From NCBI GenBank assembly GCA_046351325.1, contig JAXLYR010000010.1, positions 248,001 to 312,000 on the forward strand: a stretch of DNA of 64,000 nucleotides, in the 5' to 3' direction. This stretch comes from Xiheicaenibacterium sp046351325 (lineage in GTDB: Bacteria > Myxococcota_A > Polyangia > Polyangiales > Polyangiaceae). Position 1 is the stretch's first letter; each line of letters starts with the position of its first letter. Shown here piece after piece: positions 43,030 through 53,107 of this stretch. The notes beneath the pieces are model-generated. The model did no database searches and was not told the DNA's origin. It saw nothing but the letters and a program-made list of their open reading frames with translations. The translations under genes and the position numbers were made by a program.

Positions 43030-45796
43030 CTACCCCGCAGACTCTCGGTCCTCTCCCAACGCGCGCGCCACCGCATCCGACAGCTCCGCCGCGTCAAACG
43101 GTTTGGGCAGCACAAAGTCCGGCTGTCCTAGCTCGTCTCGCTCCCAGTTCGGATAGCCCGTTATGAACAGGACAGGCAGCGCGCCCTCTTGCTTCCGAAG
43201 CTCGCGCGCGAGCTCGCGGCCCGATTGGCCGCCCGGCAGGACGACGTCGGTGATCAAGAGGTCGATCGCGCCGTGCTCGCGCTCCCAAATTGCGCACGCG
43301 GGGCTCGCCGAGTCGGACTCGAAGACGCGGTAGCCGAGCCGCTCCAAGACGGCGCGCGCCGTCCCTCGCAGGCTGTTGTCGTCCTCGACGAGGAGAATGG
43401 TCTCGGCCCCCCGCCGCAGCTCGGCCGCTCTGCCGACGCGAGAGGTCGTGGGCTTGGTCGCGTCGCTCGCCCGCAGGTGGACGCGGAACGTCGTCCCGCG
43501 ATTGACCGTGCTCTCGACGTCAATCCAGCCGTGGTGTTGCTTCACGATGCCGAACACGGTTGCGAGGCCGAGCCCCGTCCCGCGGCCCGGTGATTTGGTC
43601 GTGAAGAACGGGTCGAAGATCTTCGGCAGCACATCGGGCGCGATGCCGGCCCCAGTGTCCGTGACCGTGAGCGCGACGTACTTACCAGATTGTACGCAAT
43701 GGTCGCGTGCGACCTCCTCTTCGACGAGCTCCATGGCGAGGCCGATCGTGAGGTGCCCTCCCTCGGGCATCGCGTCGCGCGCGTTGATCGAGAGGTTCAT
43801 CAGGACCTGCTCGATCATGCCCGCGTCCGCGAAGAGGAGCGGCAGGTCGTCGGCGAAGCGCGTCTCGAGCGCGACGTTCTCGCCGAGGACGCGGCGGAGC
43901 AGGCGCATCATGCCGAGCACCGTCTCGCGTGCGTCGAGCGTCACGAACTGCGGCACGTGCCCGCGGCTGAACGTGAGCAGCTGCCGCGTGAGGCGAGCCG
44001 CGCCGTCCGCGGCCGTGAGGATCTGCTCGATGCCCTCGCGCGTGCCCGCGTCGCTGAGGTCTCGCGAGAGCAGGAAGGAGCCCTGCAGGTTGATGACCGC
44101 GAGCATGTTGTTGAAGTCGTGCGCGATGCCTCCGGCAAGCTGCCCCATCGCTTCCATCTTTTGGGCTTGGCTGAGCCGCGCCTCGAGGGCGCGCCGGACG
44201 GTCACGTCCTCGGCGACGACGGCCATGCGGTAGGGGCGCCCGCGCTCGTCGCGGATGGCGTACGCGCGCTCGTGAATCGAGCGCGTTCCGCCCTGATTCG
44301 CGGGCTTCACGATGCGGTACTCGAGGTCGTAGTGAGCGGCCTCGGCGCGCCGGATCGTGTCGCGCACGCGAGCTCGGTCGTCGGCGTGCACGCACGCGCG
44401 CAGCCACTCTTCGAGCGCGGGGAAGCGCGCGCTCGAGCTCACGTTGAACACACGCTGGAACGCGGAGCTCACGTAGAGCGCGCGCTGCGTCTCGAGCTCG
44501 ATGAGCCAAAAGGCCTCGTCGGCGTTCTCCGTCACCTGGCGGAAGCGCTGCTCGCTCGCGCGGAGCTCGCGCATCGTCTGGGTGAGGACCGTGATGTCGC
44601 GCCCGATGCCCAACACCGTGGTGACCTCGCCGGTCGCGTCGCGCTCGGGCACGATGCGGACCTGCACCTCGCGCTCGCCGTCGGATCCGAAGAACGGGAG
44701 CTCGAGGACCTCGCCCTCGCCGGTCGCGAAGGCCCGCTCGATGGCCTCTTTGGTTCTTGCGAGCGCGGCGGCCTGGCGCTCGCTGTGGCTCGCCCCGAAG
44801 TGACCGGGCACGAGCTCGCCGCTCGATTTGCCGAGGGCGCTCGCCAACGCCGTGTTGACGAACACGCGGTCGAGCGCGCGGTCCCAGCGAACGATGAAGT
44901 CCGGCGTGTTCTCGACGAGGGAGCGATGGGCGGCCTCGCTCGATTGGAGCGCGAGCGCCGCGGCCTTGCGCTCGGTGATGTCGCGCGTGACGGCGAGGTT
45001 GTACTCGCGGCCCTCGTGCTCGAACCAGTTGCCGGTCACCTCGATGGGGAAGACGCGGCCCGAGCGCGTGCGATGGAGCGTCTCGATGGTGAACCGACCC
45101 GCCTCCCGGACGACCGGCACGAGCGCTTGCCAGCCCTCGGGTGAGAAGTCCGGATCGATGTGCATGATCCCCATCCCGGCGGTGAGCTCCTCGCGCGTGT
45201 GCTCGAGGGAGCGCGCCGCCGGCTCGTTGACCCAGGTGAAATAGGGGGTCTCTCCTTGCATGAGGAAGAGGCCCTCTTCAATGCGATCGAGCGCGACCGC
45301 GAGGAGCTCGAGCTCATGACTCCGCGCGCGCCGGCGGAGCGCGTCGAGGCCGAACGCGAGCGCACCCGCGAGCTCGCGGAGCGAGGTGAGCTCGTCGTCG
45401 GCGGGCGCTTCGGGACCGAGCAGCTCGAGCACACCGAGGATCTCGCCTCGATGAACGAGAGGGAGCGCGACGGACGCAACGCAGCCGAGCGCGCAGCGGC
45501 CTGTCGCAGCTCGTCGTGACGACCTCGCGGGTAGCGAAGCGCGCGCGGCGCACCCGCGAGGTCAGCGCGTCGCGGAGCTCCGCGGTGAGGCCCGCCGAGG
45601 CCGAGACCGCGAGCGCTGCGTTGGCTGCGTAGGCGCGGCCGACCCAGGCCACGCGGTGATTCCCTGTCTCGACGGCCGCCGCGACGACCTCCGCGAGGAG
45701 CGCGCGCTCGTCGAGCGCGTCGGCGAGCGCGCGGTGGAGGGCGCGAGCCAGCCTCAATATTCGATTCGCGTGGTCGAGCGTTGGGCCCTTATCCAT
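43030..45796 (-). CDS. GAF/PAS hybrid sensor histidine kinase, apparent frameshift near 45.5 kb
   Basis: About 920 residues when two overlapping frames are joined. The 45796 frame gives the first part of a GAF domain (ALHRALADALDERALLAEVV). At about 45500-45530 the match moves to the other frame (GCVASVALPLVHRGEILGVL), completing the GAF, then runs to 43030. Three PAS/PAC units follow (RDITERKAAAL, GIGRDITVLTQT, VVAEDVTVRRAL), then HisKA GIAHDFNNMLAV and HATPase N/G boxes (LMNLSINARDAMP, DTGAGI, GTGLGLATVFG). A C-terminal receiver has LLITDVVLPG (phospho-Asp) and the VLPKPFD Lys. Cytoplasmic; ligand unknown. The frameshift may be a sequencing error. Confidence 0.8.
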
Positions 45797-45949
45797 CGGA
45801 TGGATCAATCCACAGGATCGCCAGTCGAGGACGCCGCTTCAAGCTCGTAGAGCTTCCCCAACGTGAGCCTGGGGTGGGGTGAGTCGCGACCCAAAACCCT
45901 CGCGCAGGAGGGGTCTTCTCTGCCACCCCAATATCAAACCAATAGACAG

Positions 45950-47041
45950 TCAGGCCGGGGCGGCGCCGAGGTTCTTCGCCAGCTCGGGGCGCCGCAACTT
46001 CCAGATAACGCCGTCTAAGTAATAGTGCGTGAACGTCAGCGAAAGCCAGACGAAAGAGCCGATGCGCGCGGGCTCGAGGACGAACTGGCCCGCGACCACG
46101 ATACCGGCATAGAAGACGCCGACGACGGCGAGGAGGGTCACGAAATACCAAATCTCGCGGCCGGGTTGGGACACCCAAGAGACGAGTCGCGCGCGCGCGT
46201 CGAGGCCAGACTTATAGCGGTTACGATTGTAGAACCAGACGATGCCTATGTATTGGAGGCCGTGCCAGCAAGCGGCGGCCGCGAAGGCCGTCGCGCCGTT
46301 GGACTTGATGCGTGTGAAAGGAACATAGAAGGCGAGCGCCGTCGCGCCGAGGAAGAGCGGGCGAATCCAGCCCGTGAGCCCGGGGGCGAGCTCGTGGCGA
46401 GCGACGCGTACGATGTGGACAATCATGTAAGCGAACGACAGGAGCCCCGCGAGACCCCAGGTCGCGAGGACGAGCGAGCGCGGCACGTCTGGGTGGTAAA
46501 TCTCCGAGCCGAAGAGCGCCCACGGGCCGCTGTGCAGCCGCTCGATGAAGGGCGCGAGCGCGACCGCCCAGAGCACGGCGCGCTCGAGGTGCGCGACCGG
46601 TTTGCCGACGTCGCCGGCCTTGCGTTGATAGATGCGTAGGAGCCCCCAACACTGCGCGACGAAGTGCCAGAAGGCCCAATAGAAGAGCACCGAGCGGATG
46701 AGGGCCGACGAGGCGCCGTCGATGAAGAGCAGGGCCGCGACCGCGCCGACGACGATGAGGGGCGCCACGAAATAGTGGATAGGGCGCTCGCGTCGCTCGC
46801 GAGCGTCGAGATAGACGCGCGTCCACGTCGAGGCGAGGTGAGGGCCGTTCGACAGGACGGCGACCGCGCCGATCACGTAGAGCGCGGGCATCGCGAGGAC
46901 CTCGGACGCGAGCCACGCGAGCACGACCGAGAGCGAGCTGCCCACGAAGAAGAAGAGATCGAAGCGGGCCGAGAGCACCCAGCCCCCGAGCGCGGGCGCC
47001 GGGGCGGGGGAGGCCTGCGTGAGCGCGCTGGTCACCGCCAT
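45950..47041 (-). CDS. Polytopic membrane protein of unknown function
   Basis: A 363-residue protein with about eight to nine predicted membrane segments (for example LFFFVGSSLSVVLAWLASEV, FVAPLIVVGAVAALLFIDGA, YFVTLLAVVGVFYAGIVVAG). Conserved-looking polar residues sit in FYWAFWHFVAQCWGLLRIYQ and CWHGLQYIGIVWFYNRNRYK. The C-terminus HYYLDGVIWKLRRPELAKNL shows histidines that could bind metal. Starts 12 bp after the DUF2169 gene. No family name recognised. Confidence 0.75.
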   Translation of the reverse strand: MAVTSALTQASPAPAPALGGWVLSARFDLFFFVGSSLSVVLAWLASEVLAMPALYVIGAVAVLSNGPHLASTWTRVYLDARERRERPIHYFVAPLIVVGAVAALLFIDGASSALIRSVLFYWAFWHFVAQCWGLLRIYQRKAGDVGKPVAHLERAVLWAVALAPFIERLHSGPWALFGSEIYHPDVPRSLVLATWGLAGLLSFAYMIVHIVRVARHELAPGLTGWIRPLFLGATALAFYVPFTRIKSNGATAFAAAACWHGLQYIGIVWFYNRNRYKSGLDARARLVSWVSQPGREIWYFVTLLAVVGVFYAGIVVAGQFVLEPARIGSFVWLSLTFTHYYLDGVIWKLRRPELAKNLGAAPA

Positions 47042-47053
47042 GATGATTGGAAA

Positions 47054-49759
47054 TTAGCGAACGATGCGCGCGATGGCGACGACCTTCAGGGCGGCCGAGT
47101 GGGACTCGTATTGGTCGGCCTGGAAGTGGGCCTCGACCAACATGCGCACGCGCAGCCGACGAAAGAGCGGGAGCTTCTTGCCGAGGGCGTCGGCGAAATA
47201 GGTCGGGATGCCCGTGGTGCTGCCCACGAAGAAGAAGAGCCCGCGCAGGTGCGGCTCGCCGAAGACCGAGCGCTTTTGATAGGCGCGGCGCTCGAGCAAG
47301 GCGCGCTCGGTCTGATCGTCGAGGTAGGTCGCGGGGACCGTGCGGCTCGAGCCGGCGAAGGCGTCGCGGACCTTCGTGGTCATCGTGGTCGCGACGTCGG
47401 CGGACGCGACGAGGCCGGGCGTCGCGAGGAACGCGGTCGCTTGCTCGATGTTCTTTTTGAGGTCGGAGTCGGGCGTCGCGAACGGCGTCGCGGCGGAGAC
47501 CGTGGCCTTGAGGAGCTCGATCTCGTCGAAGTCGAAGCGGACCTCACCGAGGAGCAAGAGGAGCTGCGGCGCGAAGCGGCCGTCGGAGCGGACGGCGTCG
47601 AGCAGCGCGCGATCGATGCTGTCTTGGCCCGCGGGCGTGCCGTGCGCGAGGACCTCGTAGATCTCGCGGCGATCCTCGAGCTCGGCGGGATCGTCGGCGA
47701 GCGAGGGCTCGTCGATCTCCGGGTCGAAGGGACCTTGCTCGAGCTTGTCGAGGATCTTCTTCCACTCGGGCTTGCGTCGCACGCGAGGCGCGACGTCGGG
47801 CTTGAACCAGAGCAGGTGCAGGACGTCGCCCTCGATGATGCGCGGCGCGGGGCCGCTCGTGTCGCCGCCGCGGTGCGTGTCGGCCGCTGCGTTCGACGCG
47901 GCGGTGAGCCCGCCGAGCGTCGCGGCCGAGCTGTGTTTCACCACGGCGGGCGGCTGCGGGCTGATCGCCGCTGCGCCCGCGGCCGACGAGACGATCGAAG
48001 ACATCGCGCTGGGCGCGCTGATGTTTTGATACGCGGGCGCGGGAGGCATCGCGGGCGCGCCGGTGAGCGGCGGAGAGATCGGGCCACCGGGCGAGCTCGC
48101 CGGCGGCGCAGGGATCGGCCCGAAGGTCATGGGGCGCGGTGCGGGCAGCGGCGCGGGCGGGAGCGGCGGTGGAAGCGGCGCGGGCGCGGGTGCTGCGGGC
48201 GCGAGCGGCGTGGGAGCCGCGCTCGACGAGCTCGGGACGGCCCACGGTGAGGTCGGCTCGGTGACGGGCGGAGGACTCGGCGGCAGCGGAGGCGGTGGCG
48301 GCGCGAGCGGAGCCATCGGCGGCGCGAGCGGTGGGATCGGAGGCGCGGGCGGCGCGAGCGGAGGGATCGGCGGAGCGCCCATGCGAAGGCCGCCGCTCGC
48401 TGCGTTCGACGGCGCGTTGTTGAGCTCGGGAGACGAGCCCGCGCGCGAGCTCGGAAGCTGATGTTCACCCGTGGGTGAGCCGCGCGTGCCGAGGTTTCCG
48501 AAGGGCAGACCCGTCGCCATTTGCACGGTGCCCGTGCCGGGCGGATTCGCAGGCGAAGCACCGATCTGCGTCGTCGACTCGACCGACGAAGCGGGGAGCG
48601 CGCCGCCGCCGACGAAGGGGAGCGCGGAGCGCCCGCCCGACGCGAACGGCAGGCCCGTGCGCGTGCGCGGGGCGTCGACGGTGCGCGCCGCCGTGCGCTC
48701 CTCGGGGGGTGGCTGCGCGGGCGTGCCGAGCGCGCTGACGGCTGCGCCCTCGAGCGCGTCGAGCTGCGTCTCGCGCGGCGCGAGCTCGTGCTGGACGGTG
48801 CGCCAACTCGAGCGCGGTCGCTCGAGCTCGACCTTGATGCGGAGCTGCTCGGCGCGGTGATCGACCTGGATGTGCGCGCGGTAGAGGACGAAGACGAGGC
48901 CGCGATCGGTGTCGATCCAGATCGTGTCGGCGCGCAGGTTCGGTCGCTCGACGCCGCTGCGTCGCTCGACGGTGACCTTCGGGCGGAGGCCAGGGAGCTT
49001 CGTCGTGATGACGCCGTGCTGCGGGTGCAGCCCCTCGAGCACGAGGGCCGCGTCGTCTGCGATCGAGTCGAGCTGCTGATCGGGCGGCGCGAGGTTGAAG
49101 AAGCCGAGCTCGAGATCCTCGGGGAGCGGGCCGCCCTCGAGCGCGCCGACGTCGAAGGGTTTGTAGCCGCATTTCTCGGCGCGACCGGGCCACGACGGTG
49201 AGAGCGGGCCGAGCCCGACGGGCTCGGTCGTGGTCATCGTCTCTTCCCCTTGGCCGACGCGCGTGATGTTCGGCAGAGGCAATCGACCGTAGGGATCGCG
49301 CGTGTCGCTCCGCACGCCGACGGGGTTCATCGTGCCGGGGCCGCCCGAGGTGCGCTCGTAGGTGAGCGGCATGCGCGTGAAGCGCGGCCCCTGATAGACG
49401 GTGCCGTCGGGGCCGACCGCGCGATCGGCGACGACCTCGATCGACTTGTCGACGGTGTCGAACGCGACGCGCGCGACGAGCGAGCGCACGGGCTTGCCGG
49501 TCGGCGAGTACGCGTGGCCGACGACGAGGATCTCGGCGCGCGGCTTGGTCGGCGCGCTCTCCGAGAACGCGGTGAGGCTACGCAGCGGATCGTCGTCCCA
49601 GAAGGTGTCGTGCTTTTGCACGGCCTCTTGGGACTGCGCGGGGACGAGCTCACCCTGCTCGATGCGGTAAGTGACCTTGCAGGTGATCGTGGCGAGCCAG
49701 GTGTTCGCTCGGGGCTGCCAGAGCAGTGTGGCGTAGGGCAGCTCGATCGGCCGGTCCAT
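47054..49759 (-). CDS. DUF2169 protein with long Pro-rich linker
   Basis: A 901-residue protein. Residues 1-~330 are a DUF2169 domain (YATLLWQPRANTWLATITCK, ILVVGHAYSPTGKPVRSLVA, GPRFTRMPLTYERTSGGPGT). A ~250-residue Pro/Ala-rich linker follows, then a charged C-terminal domain (DVLHLLWFKPDVAPRVRRKP ... LLLLLGEVRFDFDEIELLKA). DUF2169 proteins are linked with type VI secretion and VgrG/effector loading elsewhere, but no T6SS gene is present here. ATG 49759 is the domain start; the frame further upstream overlaps the kinase gene. Confidence 0.8.
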   Translation of the reverse strand: MDRPIELPYATLLWQPRANTWLATITCKVTYRIEQGELVPAQSQEAVQKHDTFWDDDPLRSLTAFSESAPTKPRAEILVVGHAYSPTGKPVRSLVARVAFDTVDKSIEVVADRAVGPDGTVYQGPRFTRMPLTYERTSGGPGTMNPVGVRSDTRDPYGRLPLPNITRVGQGEETMTTTEPVGLGPLSPSWPGRAEKCGYKPFDVGALEGGPLPEDLELGFFNLAPPDQQLDSIADDAALVLEGLHPQHGVITTKLPGLRPKVTVERRSGVERPNLRADTIWIDTDRGLVFVLYRAHIQVDHRAEQLRIKVELERPRSSWRTVQHELAPRETQLDALEGAAVSALGTPAQPPPEERTAARTVDAPRTRTGLPFASGGRSALPFVGGGALPASSVESTTQIGASPANPPGTGTVQMATGLPFGNLGTRGSPTGEHQLPSSRAGSSPELNNAPSNAASGGLRMGAPPIPPLAPPAPPIPPLAPPMAPLAPPPPPLPPSPPPVTEPTSPWAVPSSSSAAPTPLAPAAPAPAPLPPPLPPAPLPAPRPMTFGPIPAPPASSPGGPISPPLTGAPAMPPAPAYQNISAPSAMSSIVSSAAGAAAISPQPPAVVKHSSAATLGGLTAASNAAADTHRGGDTSGPAPRIIEGDVLHLLWFKPDVAPRVRRKPEWKKILDKLEQGPFDPEIDEPSLADDPAELEDRREIYEVLAHGTPAGQDSIDRALLDAVRSDGRFAPQLLLLLGEVRFDFDEIELLKATVSAATPFATPDSDLKKNIEQATAFLATPGLVASADVATTMTTKVRDAFAGSSRTVPATYLDDQTERALLERRAYQKRSVFGEPHLRGLFFFVGSTTGIPTYFADALGKKLPLFRRLRVRMLVEAHFQADQYESHSAALKVVAIARIVR

Positions 49760-49806
49760 GCGGAACGACGACAATAACAAAGATCCAGCGACGCGAGCGC
49801 GGCGCG

Positions 49807-51756
49807 CTACGCCTGGTGCTCGCTCACCGGAGACAGCCGCGAGAAGCCGACGCCGACCACGGTGCCGTCCGCGAGCTCGACGAGCGCGCCGTGGCGGCAC
49901 TTCTCCCGCAGGACGCCGAGGACGTGCGCGCCGCTGCGCTCGACAATCACCGAGCTACCCTCGGTCAACGTCGCGAAGGTCCTGAGGCTGAGCGCGACGC
50001 TCTCGAGCTCGGTCGGTGCGTCGCCCGAGAAGGGCGCGACGTCCGCGAGCGAGGTGCGGCGCGCGAGGTTTTGCTCGAGGTAGACGTGGACCGCGTCGTC
50101 GGAGCTCGAGAGGACGACCGCGACGCGCGAGTGCTCACCGGACATCGCGCGGAGCTCGACGAGCGAGCCGGGGGCGAGCGGCGCGTGCGACGCCGGGTTG
50201 ACGCGGCCGCCGAGACGCTCGCGCATCGCCGTGACGGTGGGCTTCGCGAGGAGTCGGCGAACTTGCTCGTGGAAGGTGAGGAAGAGCTTCTTCGCCATCG
50301 TCAGTTGGTGGTCGTGGAACGGATCGAACGGCTTCGTCGCCGTGGGCTGCGTGGTCGCGGCGGTGGTCGCGCCCGTGGTCGCAGTGGGAGGCGTCGTCGC
50401 GGGGGCTGTCGTCGTCGGCGTGGTGTGCGTCGAGGTCGGGAGGTCCTTGCGGGACGCGACGACGACCGCGCCGCTCGGGGTCGGTGAGGGCGGAGTCGAG
50501 GGCTGGGCTTCGGGGCGCGCCGAGGCCGTCGACGACACGGCGGGCTCGGTGTTCGCTGGCTTCGCGCTTAGGTCGCCGAGCGAGATCGGCGCCGAGGTCG
50601 CGTCGGTCATGGCGTCGAAGCGCGCGCGCAGCCCGCGCTTCGCCAGGGTCATGCCCTGCGCGCGAGGGTCGCGGGCGAGCACGACGACGACGAGCGCGGT
50701 CAGCAGCAACGCGAGCACGCCGAGCACCGCGATCGCGACGCGCATGATGCGCCGCCGTCGACCTCGATCGAAGCGCATCGTGCCGTGCGCGCCGTCCTCG
50801 GCGGAGCCGTCGCGCGCGACCGGCGGCGACGTGGCGAGATCGGCGCGCATCGAGCCCGCGAGGATGCGCGCGCAGCGGGCCGCCGTGCCCGCGCTGCGGC
50901 CGCCTGCGAAAGGCTCGAGCGCGGTCGCGAGCGCGGCCACGTCGACGAAGCGCGCGTCGGCGTTCTTCGCGAGCGCGCCCGTCACGACGGCGTCGACCGC
51001 GGGCGGAAGCCCTGGAAAAAGGCTCGTGAGCGGGCGCGGCTCGGCCTCGAGCACCTGCGCCGTGATGTGCGTCACCGTGTTGCCGCCGAACGCGGGCCGG
51101 CCCGCGACGAGCTCGTAGAAGATCGCGCCGAGCGACCACACATCGGCGCGCGCGTCGACCTCCCTCGACGAACGAATTTGCTCGGGCGACATGTAGAGCG
51201 GCGTGCCCATCGCGATGAGCGTCTGCGTCTGCACGAGCAGGCTCGGGTCGGACGCGGCGACCCCCTTCGCGATGCCGAAGTCGAGGATCTTCACGAGCGC
51301 GGACTGGTCTGCGCGCTGCGTGAGGAACAGGTTCGACGGCTTGAGATCGCGGTGGACCATGCCGTGCGCGTGGACCTCGGCCATGCCCTCGCAGGCCTGC
51401 AGGATGTAGTCAGCAGCCACATCGAGCGGGAGCGGCCCGTCGGCGAGCACCACGTCGAGATCGCGACCCTCGAGGAGCTCCATCACGAGGAACGGCGCGC
51501 CCTGGTGCTCTCCGGCGTCGAGCAAGCGCACCGTGTGCTCACCGCGGACCGCGGCGGCGGCGTGCCCTTCCTTCGTGAAGCGCACCACGGCCTCGTGGTT
51601 CTCGAGGTGCTTCAGGTGCATGACCTTCAGCGCGACGCGGTGGTTCAGATCGGGGCGGCGAGCCTCGACGACGACGCCCATGCCGCCGCGCCCGATGATG
51701 CGCGTCACCTGGTAGCGACCGCCCACGACCTCGCCCACGCGCACGGGCGAGTCCAT
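49807..51756 (-). CDS. Hanks-type Ser/Thr protein kinase with single membrane anchor
   Basis: A 649-residue kinase. Gly-rich loop GRGGMGVV (22-29), catalytic Lys44 in VALKVMH, HRDLKPSN (135-142), DFG (159-161) and MSPEQ are all present, so it should be active. A membrane segment (VAIAVLGVLALLLTALVVVVLA) lies near residues 355-380. A Thr/Pro/Ala-rich stalk and an outer domain with strands (GSLVELRAMSGEHSRVAVVL) follow. ATG 51756 puts the kinase right at the N-terminus; an ATG at 51816 is possible. It lies 47 bp upstream of DUF2169 and divergent from an SH3b gene. Targets unknown. Confidence 0.87.
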   Translation of the reverse strand: MDSPVRVGEVVGGRYQVTRIIGRGGMGVVVEARRPDLNHRVALKVMHLKHLENHEAVVRFTKEGHAAAAVRGEHTVRLLDAGEHQGAPFLVMELLEGRDLDVVLADGPLPLDVAADYILQACEGMAEVHAHGMVHRDLKPSNLFLTQRADQSALVKILDFGIAKGVAASDPSLLVQTQTLIAMGTPLYMSPEQIRSSREVDARADVWSLGAIFYELVAGRPAFGGNTVTHITAQVLEAEPRPLTSLFPGLPPAVDAVVTGALAKNADARFVDVAALATALEPFAGGRSAGTAARCARILAGSMRADLATSPPVARDGSAEDGAHGTMRFDRGRRRRIMRVAIAVLGVLALLLTALVVVVLARDPRAQGMTLAKRGLRARFDAMTDATSAPISLGDLSAKPANTEPAVSSTASARPEAQPSTPPSPTPSGAVVVASRKDLPTSTHTTPTTTAPATTPPTATTGATTAATTQPTATKPFDPFHDHQLTMAKKLFLTFHEQVRRLLAKPTVTAMRERLGGRVNPASHAPLAPGSLVELRAMSGEHSRVAVVLSSSDDAVHVYLEQNLARRTSLADVAPFSGDAPTELESVALSLRTFATLTEGSSVIVERSGAHVLGVLREKCRHGALVELADGTVVGVGFSRLSPVSEHQA

Positions 51757-52063
51757 CTGCGAGGCCGCGTGGGGTGAGCCGAACACGCGCAGCCATCCTA
51801 GCAAAAATCCAGGCATCTCGCGCGAACGCCGGGGCGCCGCGCGCCCGCGCCGCGACAAAGCACGATCGTTCGGTGAAACCCGCCGGCCGCGCAGAGGGCC
51901 GACCCTCCGAGCGCGGAGCGCCACGGGTGCGGCGCCCTACGCGCTGAAGAGTGGAATCAACTCCAGGCTCATGAGCGTCCGTACAAAGTTCGTAACGACC
52001 GCGGGCCTGTGGTAACCGGAGGCTCGTTGCCCGCCGCGGGCGAGCTCAACGCCACGCACCCCG
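51757..52063. promoter_or_regulatory. Divergent intergenic region between kinase and SH3b gene, carries 27-bp repeat
   Basis: Must hold both promoters, though none is recognisable by eye. One copy of the 27-bp dispersed repeat lies at 51852-51878 (plus orientation), beginning GCGACAAAG and ending TTCGGTGAAA. Confidence 0.5.
51852..51878 (+). repeat. 27-bp dispersed repeat, copy 1
   Basis: Identical to copies 55150-55176, 62080-62106 and (inverted) 54945-54971; one mismatch to 55066-55092. The centre is the palindrome ACGATCGT. Confidence 0.8.
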
Positions 52064-53008
52064 ATGTCTCTCGCCGGCCCGAAAACCAGCCCCGTCGCGT
52101 CGAGTCCTTCCAGCAAGGCTCCTCGCATCGAGCTCCCCTCCGCGAAGCAGGACCGCGCCTTCACCGGCAAGGTCGGCATCGTCGCGGTCGCGGGCTTCGT
52201 CGTCGGCATGGCGTGGCCGCGCCTGCTCGGTGTGCAGGTCGGCCCCGACGTCCCCGGCAACGCCCCGGTCGGCCGCACGCCGCCGAGCGCGTCCGCCCCC
52301 GCGAAGGCCGCGTCCGCGCCCGCCTCGGTCGCCGCGACCCCCGAGCCCGCCGCGAGCGCCGGCCCCGACGACGACACGTCGCCGACGAACAAGCAGCAGG
52401 TCGTCGTGTCCGACGGCGAGATCGTCGGCTGCAAGAACAAGAAGAACGACAAGCTCTCGGACTGCGGCAAGCTCGCGTTCGACCGCATGGCGAAGCCACG
52501 GCTCGCGGAGCTCTCGCGGTGTCGCTCCGCGATCGGCCTCTCGGGCACGCTCACCATCGGCGTCGCCGTGAACTTCGACAAAGACGAGATCACCGTCGTC
52601 GACGCCGATAAAAAGAAGGGTGATTTGGATGCACCCTCCAGCACCATGACCGGCGTTCGTTCGTGCGCTGCAACGGAGCTGAAGGGCCTCGAGCTCGACA
52701 AGCTCGGCCACACGCACCCTCGCTACACCATCGTCTATCAGCTCGCGTTCTACCCGCCCGGCACGTCGCCTCCGCAACCCGGTGAAGACGGCGCTCAGGA
52801 TGGCGGCGACGAAGCCTCGGCCGGCCTCGGCAAGGCCACGGTCACCTGGGAGAAGGCTCTGCTCCGCGACTCTCCGAAGGAGGGCAAGGTCAAGATCCGC
52901 GTGCCGCAGGGGACGCGCGTGAAGATCCTCGAGCAGAAAGACGACTGGTATCTGGTCGAGACCAGCAAGGGCAAAGGCTGGGTCTACCGCCAGGCCATCG
53001 GCAAGTAG
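52064..53008 (+). CDS. Membrane-anchored protein with C-terminal SH3b domain
   Basis: A 314-residue protein: a ~35-residue basic N-terminus, a membrane segment (VGIVAVAGFVVGMAW) and a Pro/Ala-rich spacer. A middle domain with paired cysteines follows (VGCKNKKNDKLSDCGKLAFD, LSRCRSAIG, VRSCAATELKGLE), resembling the AgmX/TonB-like energy-coupling end domains of myxobacteria. The SH3b fold closes the protein (ALLRDSPKEGKVKIRVPQGT, VKILEQKDDWYLVE). Probably periplasmic, binding cell wall or peptide. Divergent from the kinase gene. Confidence 0.75.
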   Translation: MSLAGPKTSPVASSPSSKAPRIELPSAKQDRAFTGKVGIVAVAGFVVGMAWPRLLGVQVGPDVPGNAPVGRTPPSASAPAKAASAPASVAATPEPAASAGPDDDTSPTNKQQVVVSDGEIVGCKNKKNDKLSDCGKLAFDRMAKPRLAELSRCRSAIGLSGTLTIGVAVNFDKDEITVVDADKKKGDLDAPSSTMTGVRSCAATELKGLELDKLGHTHPRYTIVYQLAFYPPGTSPPQPGEDGAQDGGDEASAGLGKATVTWEKALLRDSPKEGKVKIRVPQGTRVKILEQKDDWYLVETSKGKGWVYRQAIGK

Positions 53009-53107
53009 CCGCGGAGCCTTGCGCTGGGTGACCTCGAGAGCGACCTCGAGCGCGACCTCGCGTAGAATGCGTTGTCACGCTCCGGCGTATTGGGATCGAA
53101 GCACGTG

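Noticed and set aside
42385..43166. Frames through the tandem arrays encoding regular peptides on both strands
   Set aside because: All frames stay open because the units lack stops; several overlapping frames look equally regular, and none has a start signal or domain.
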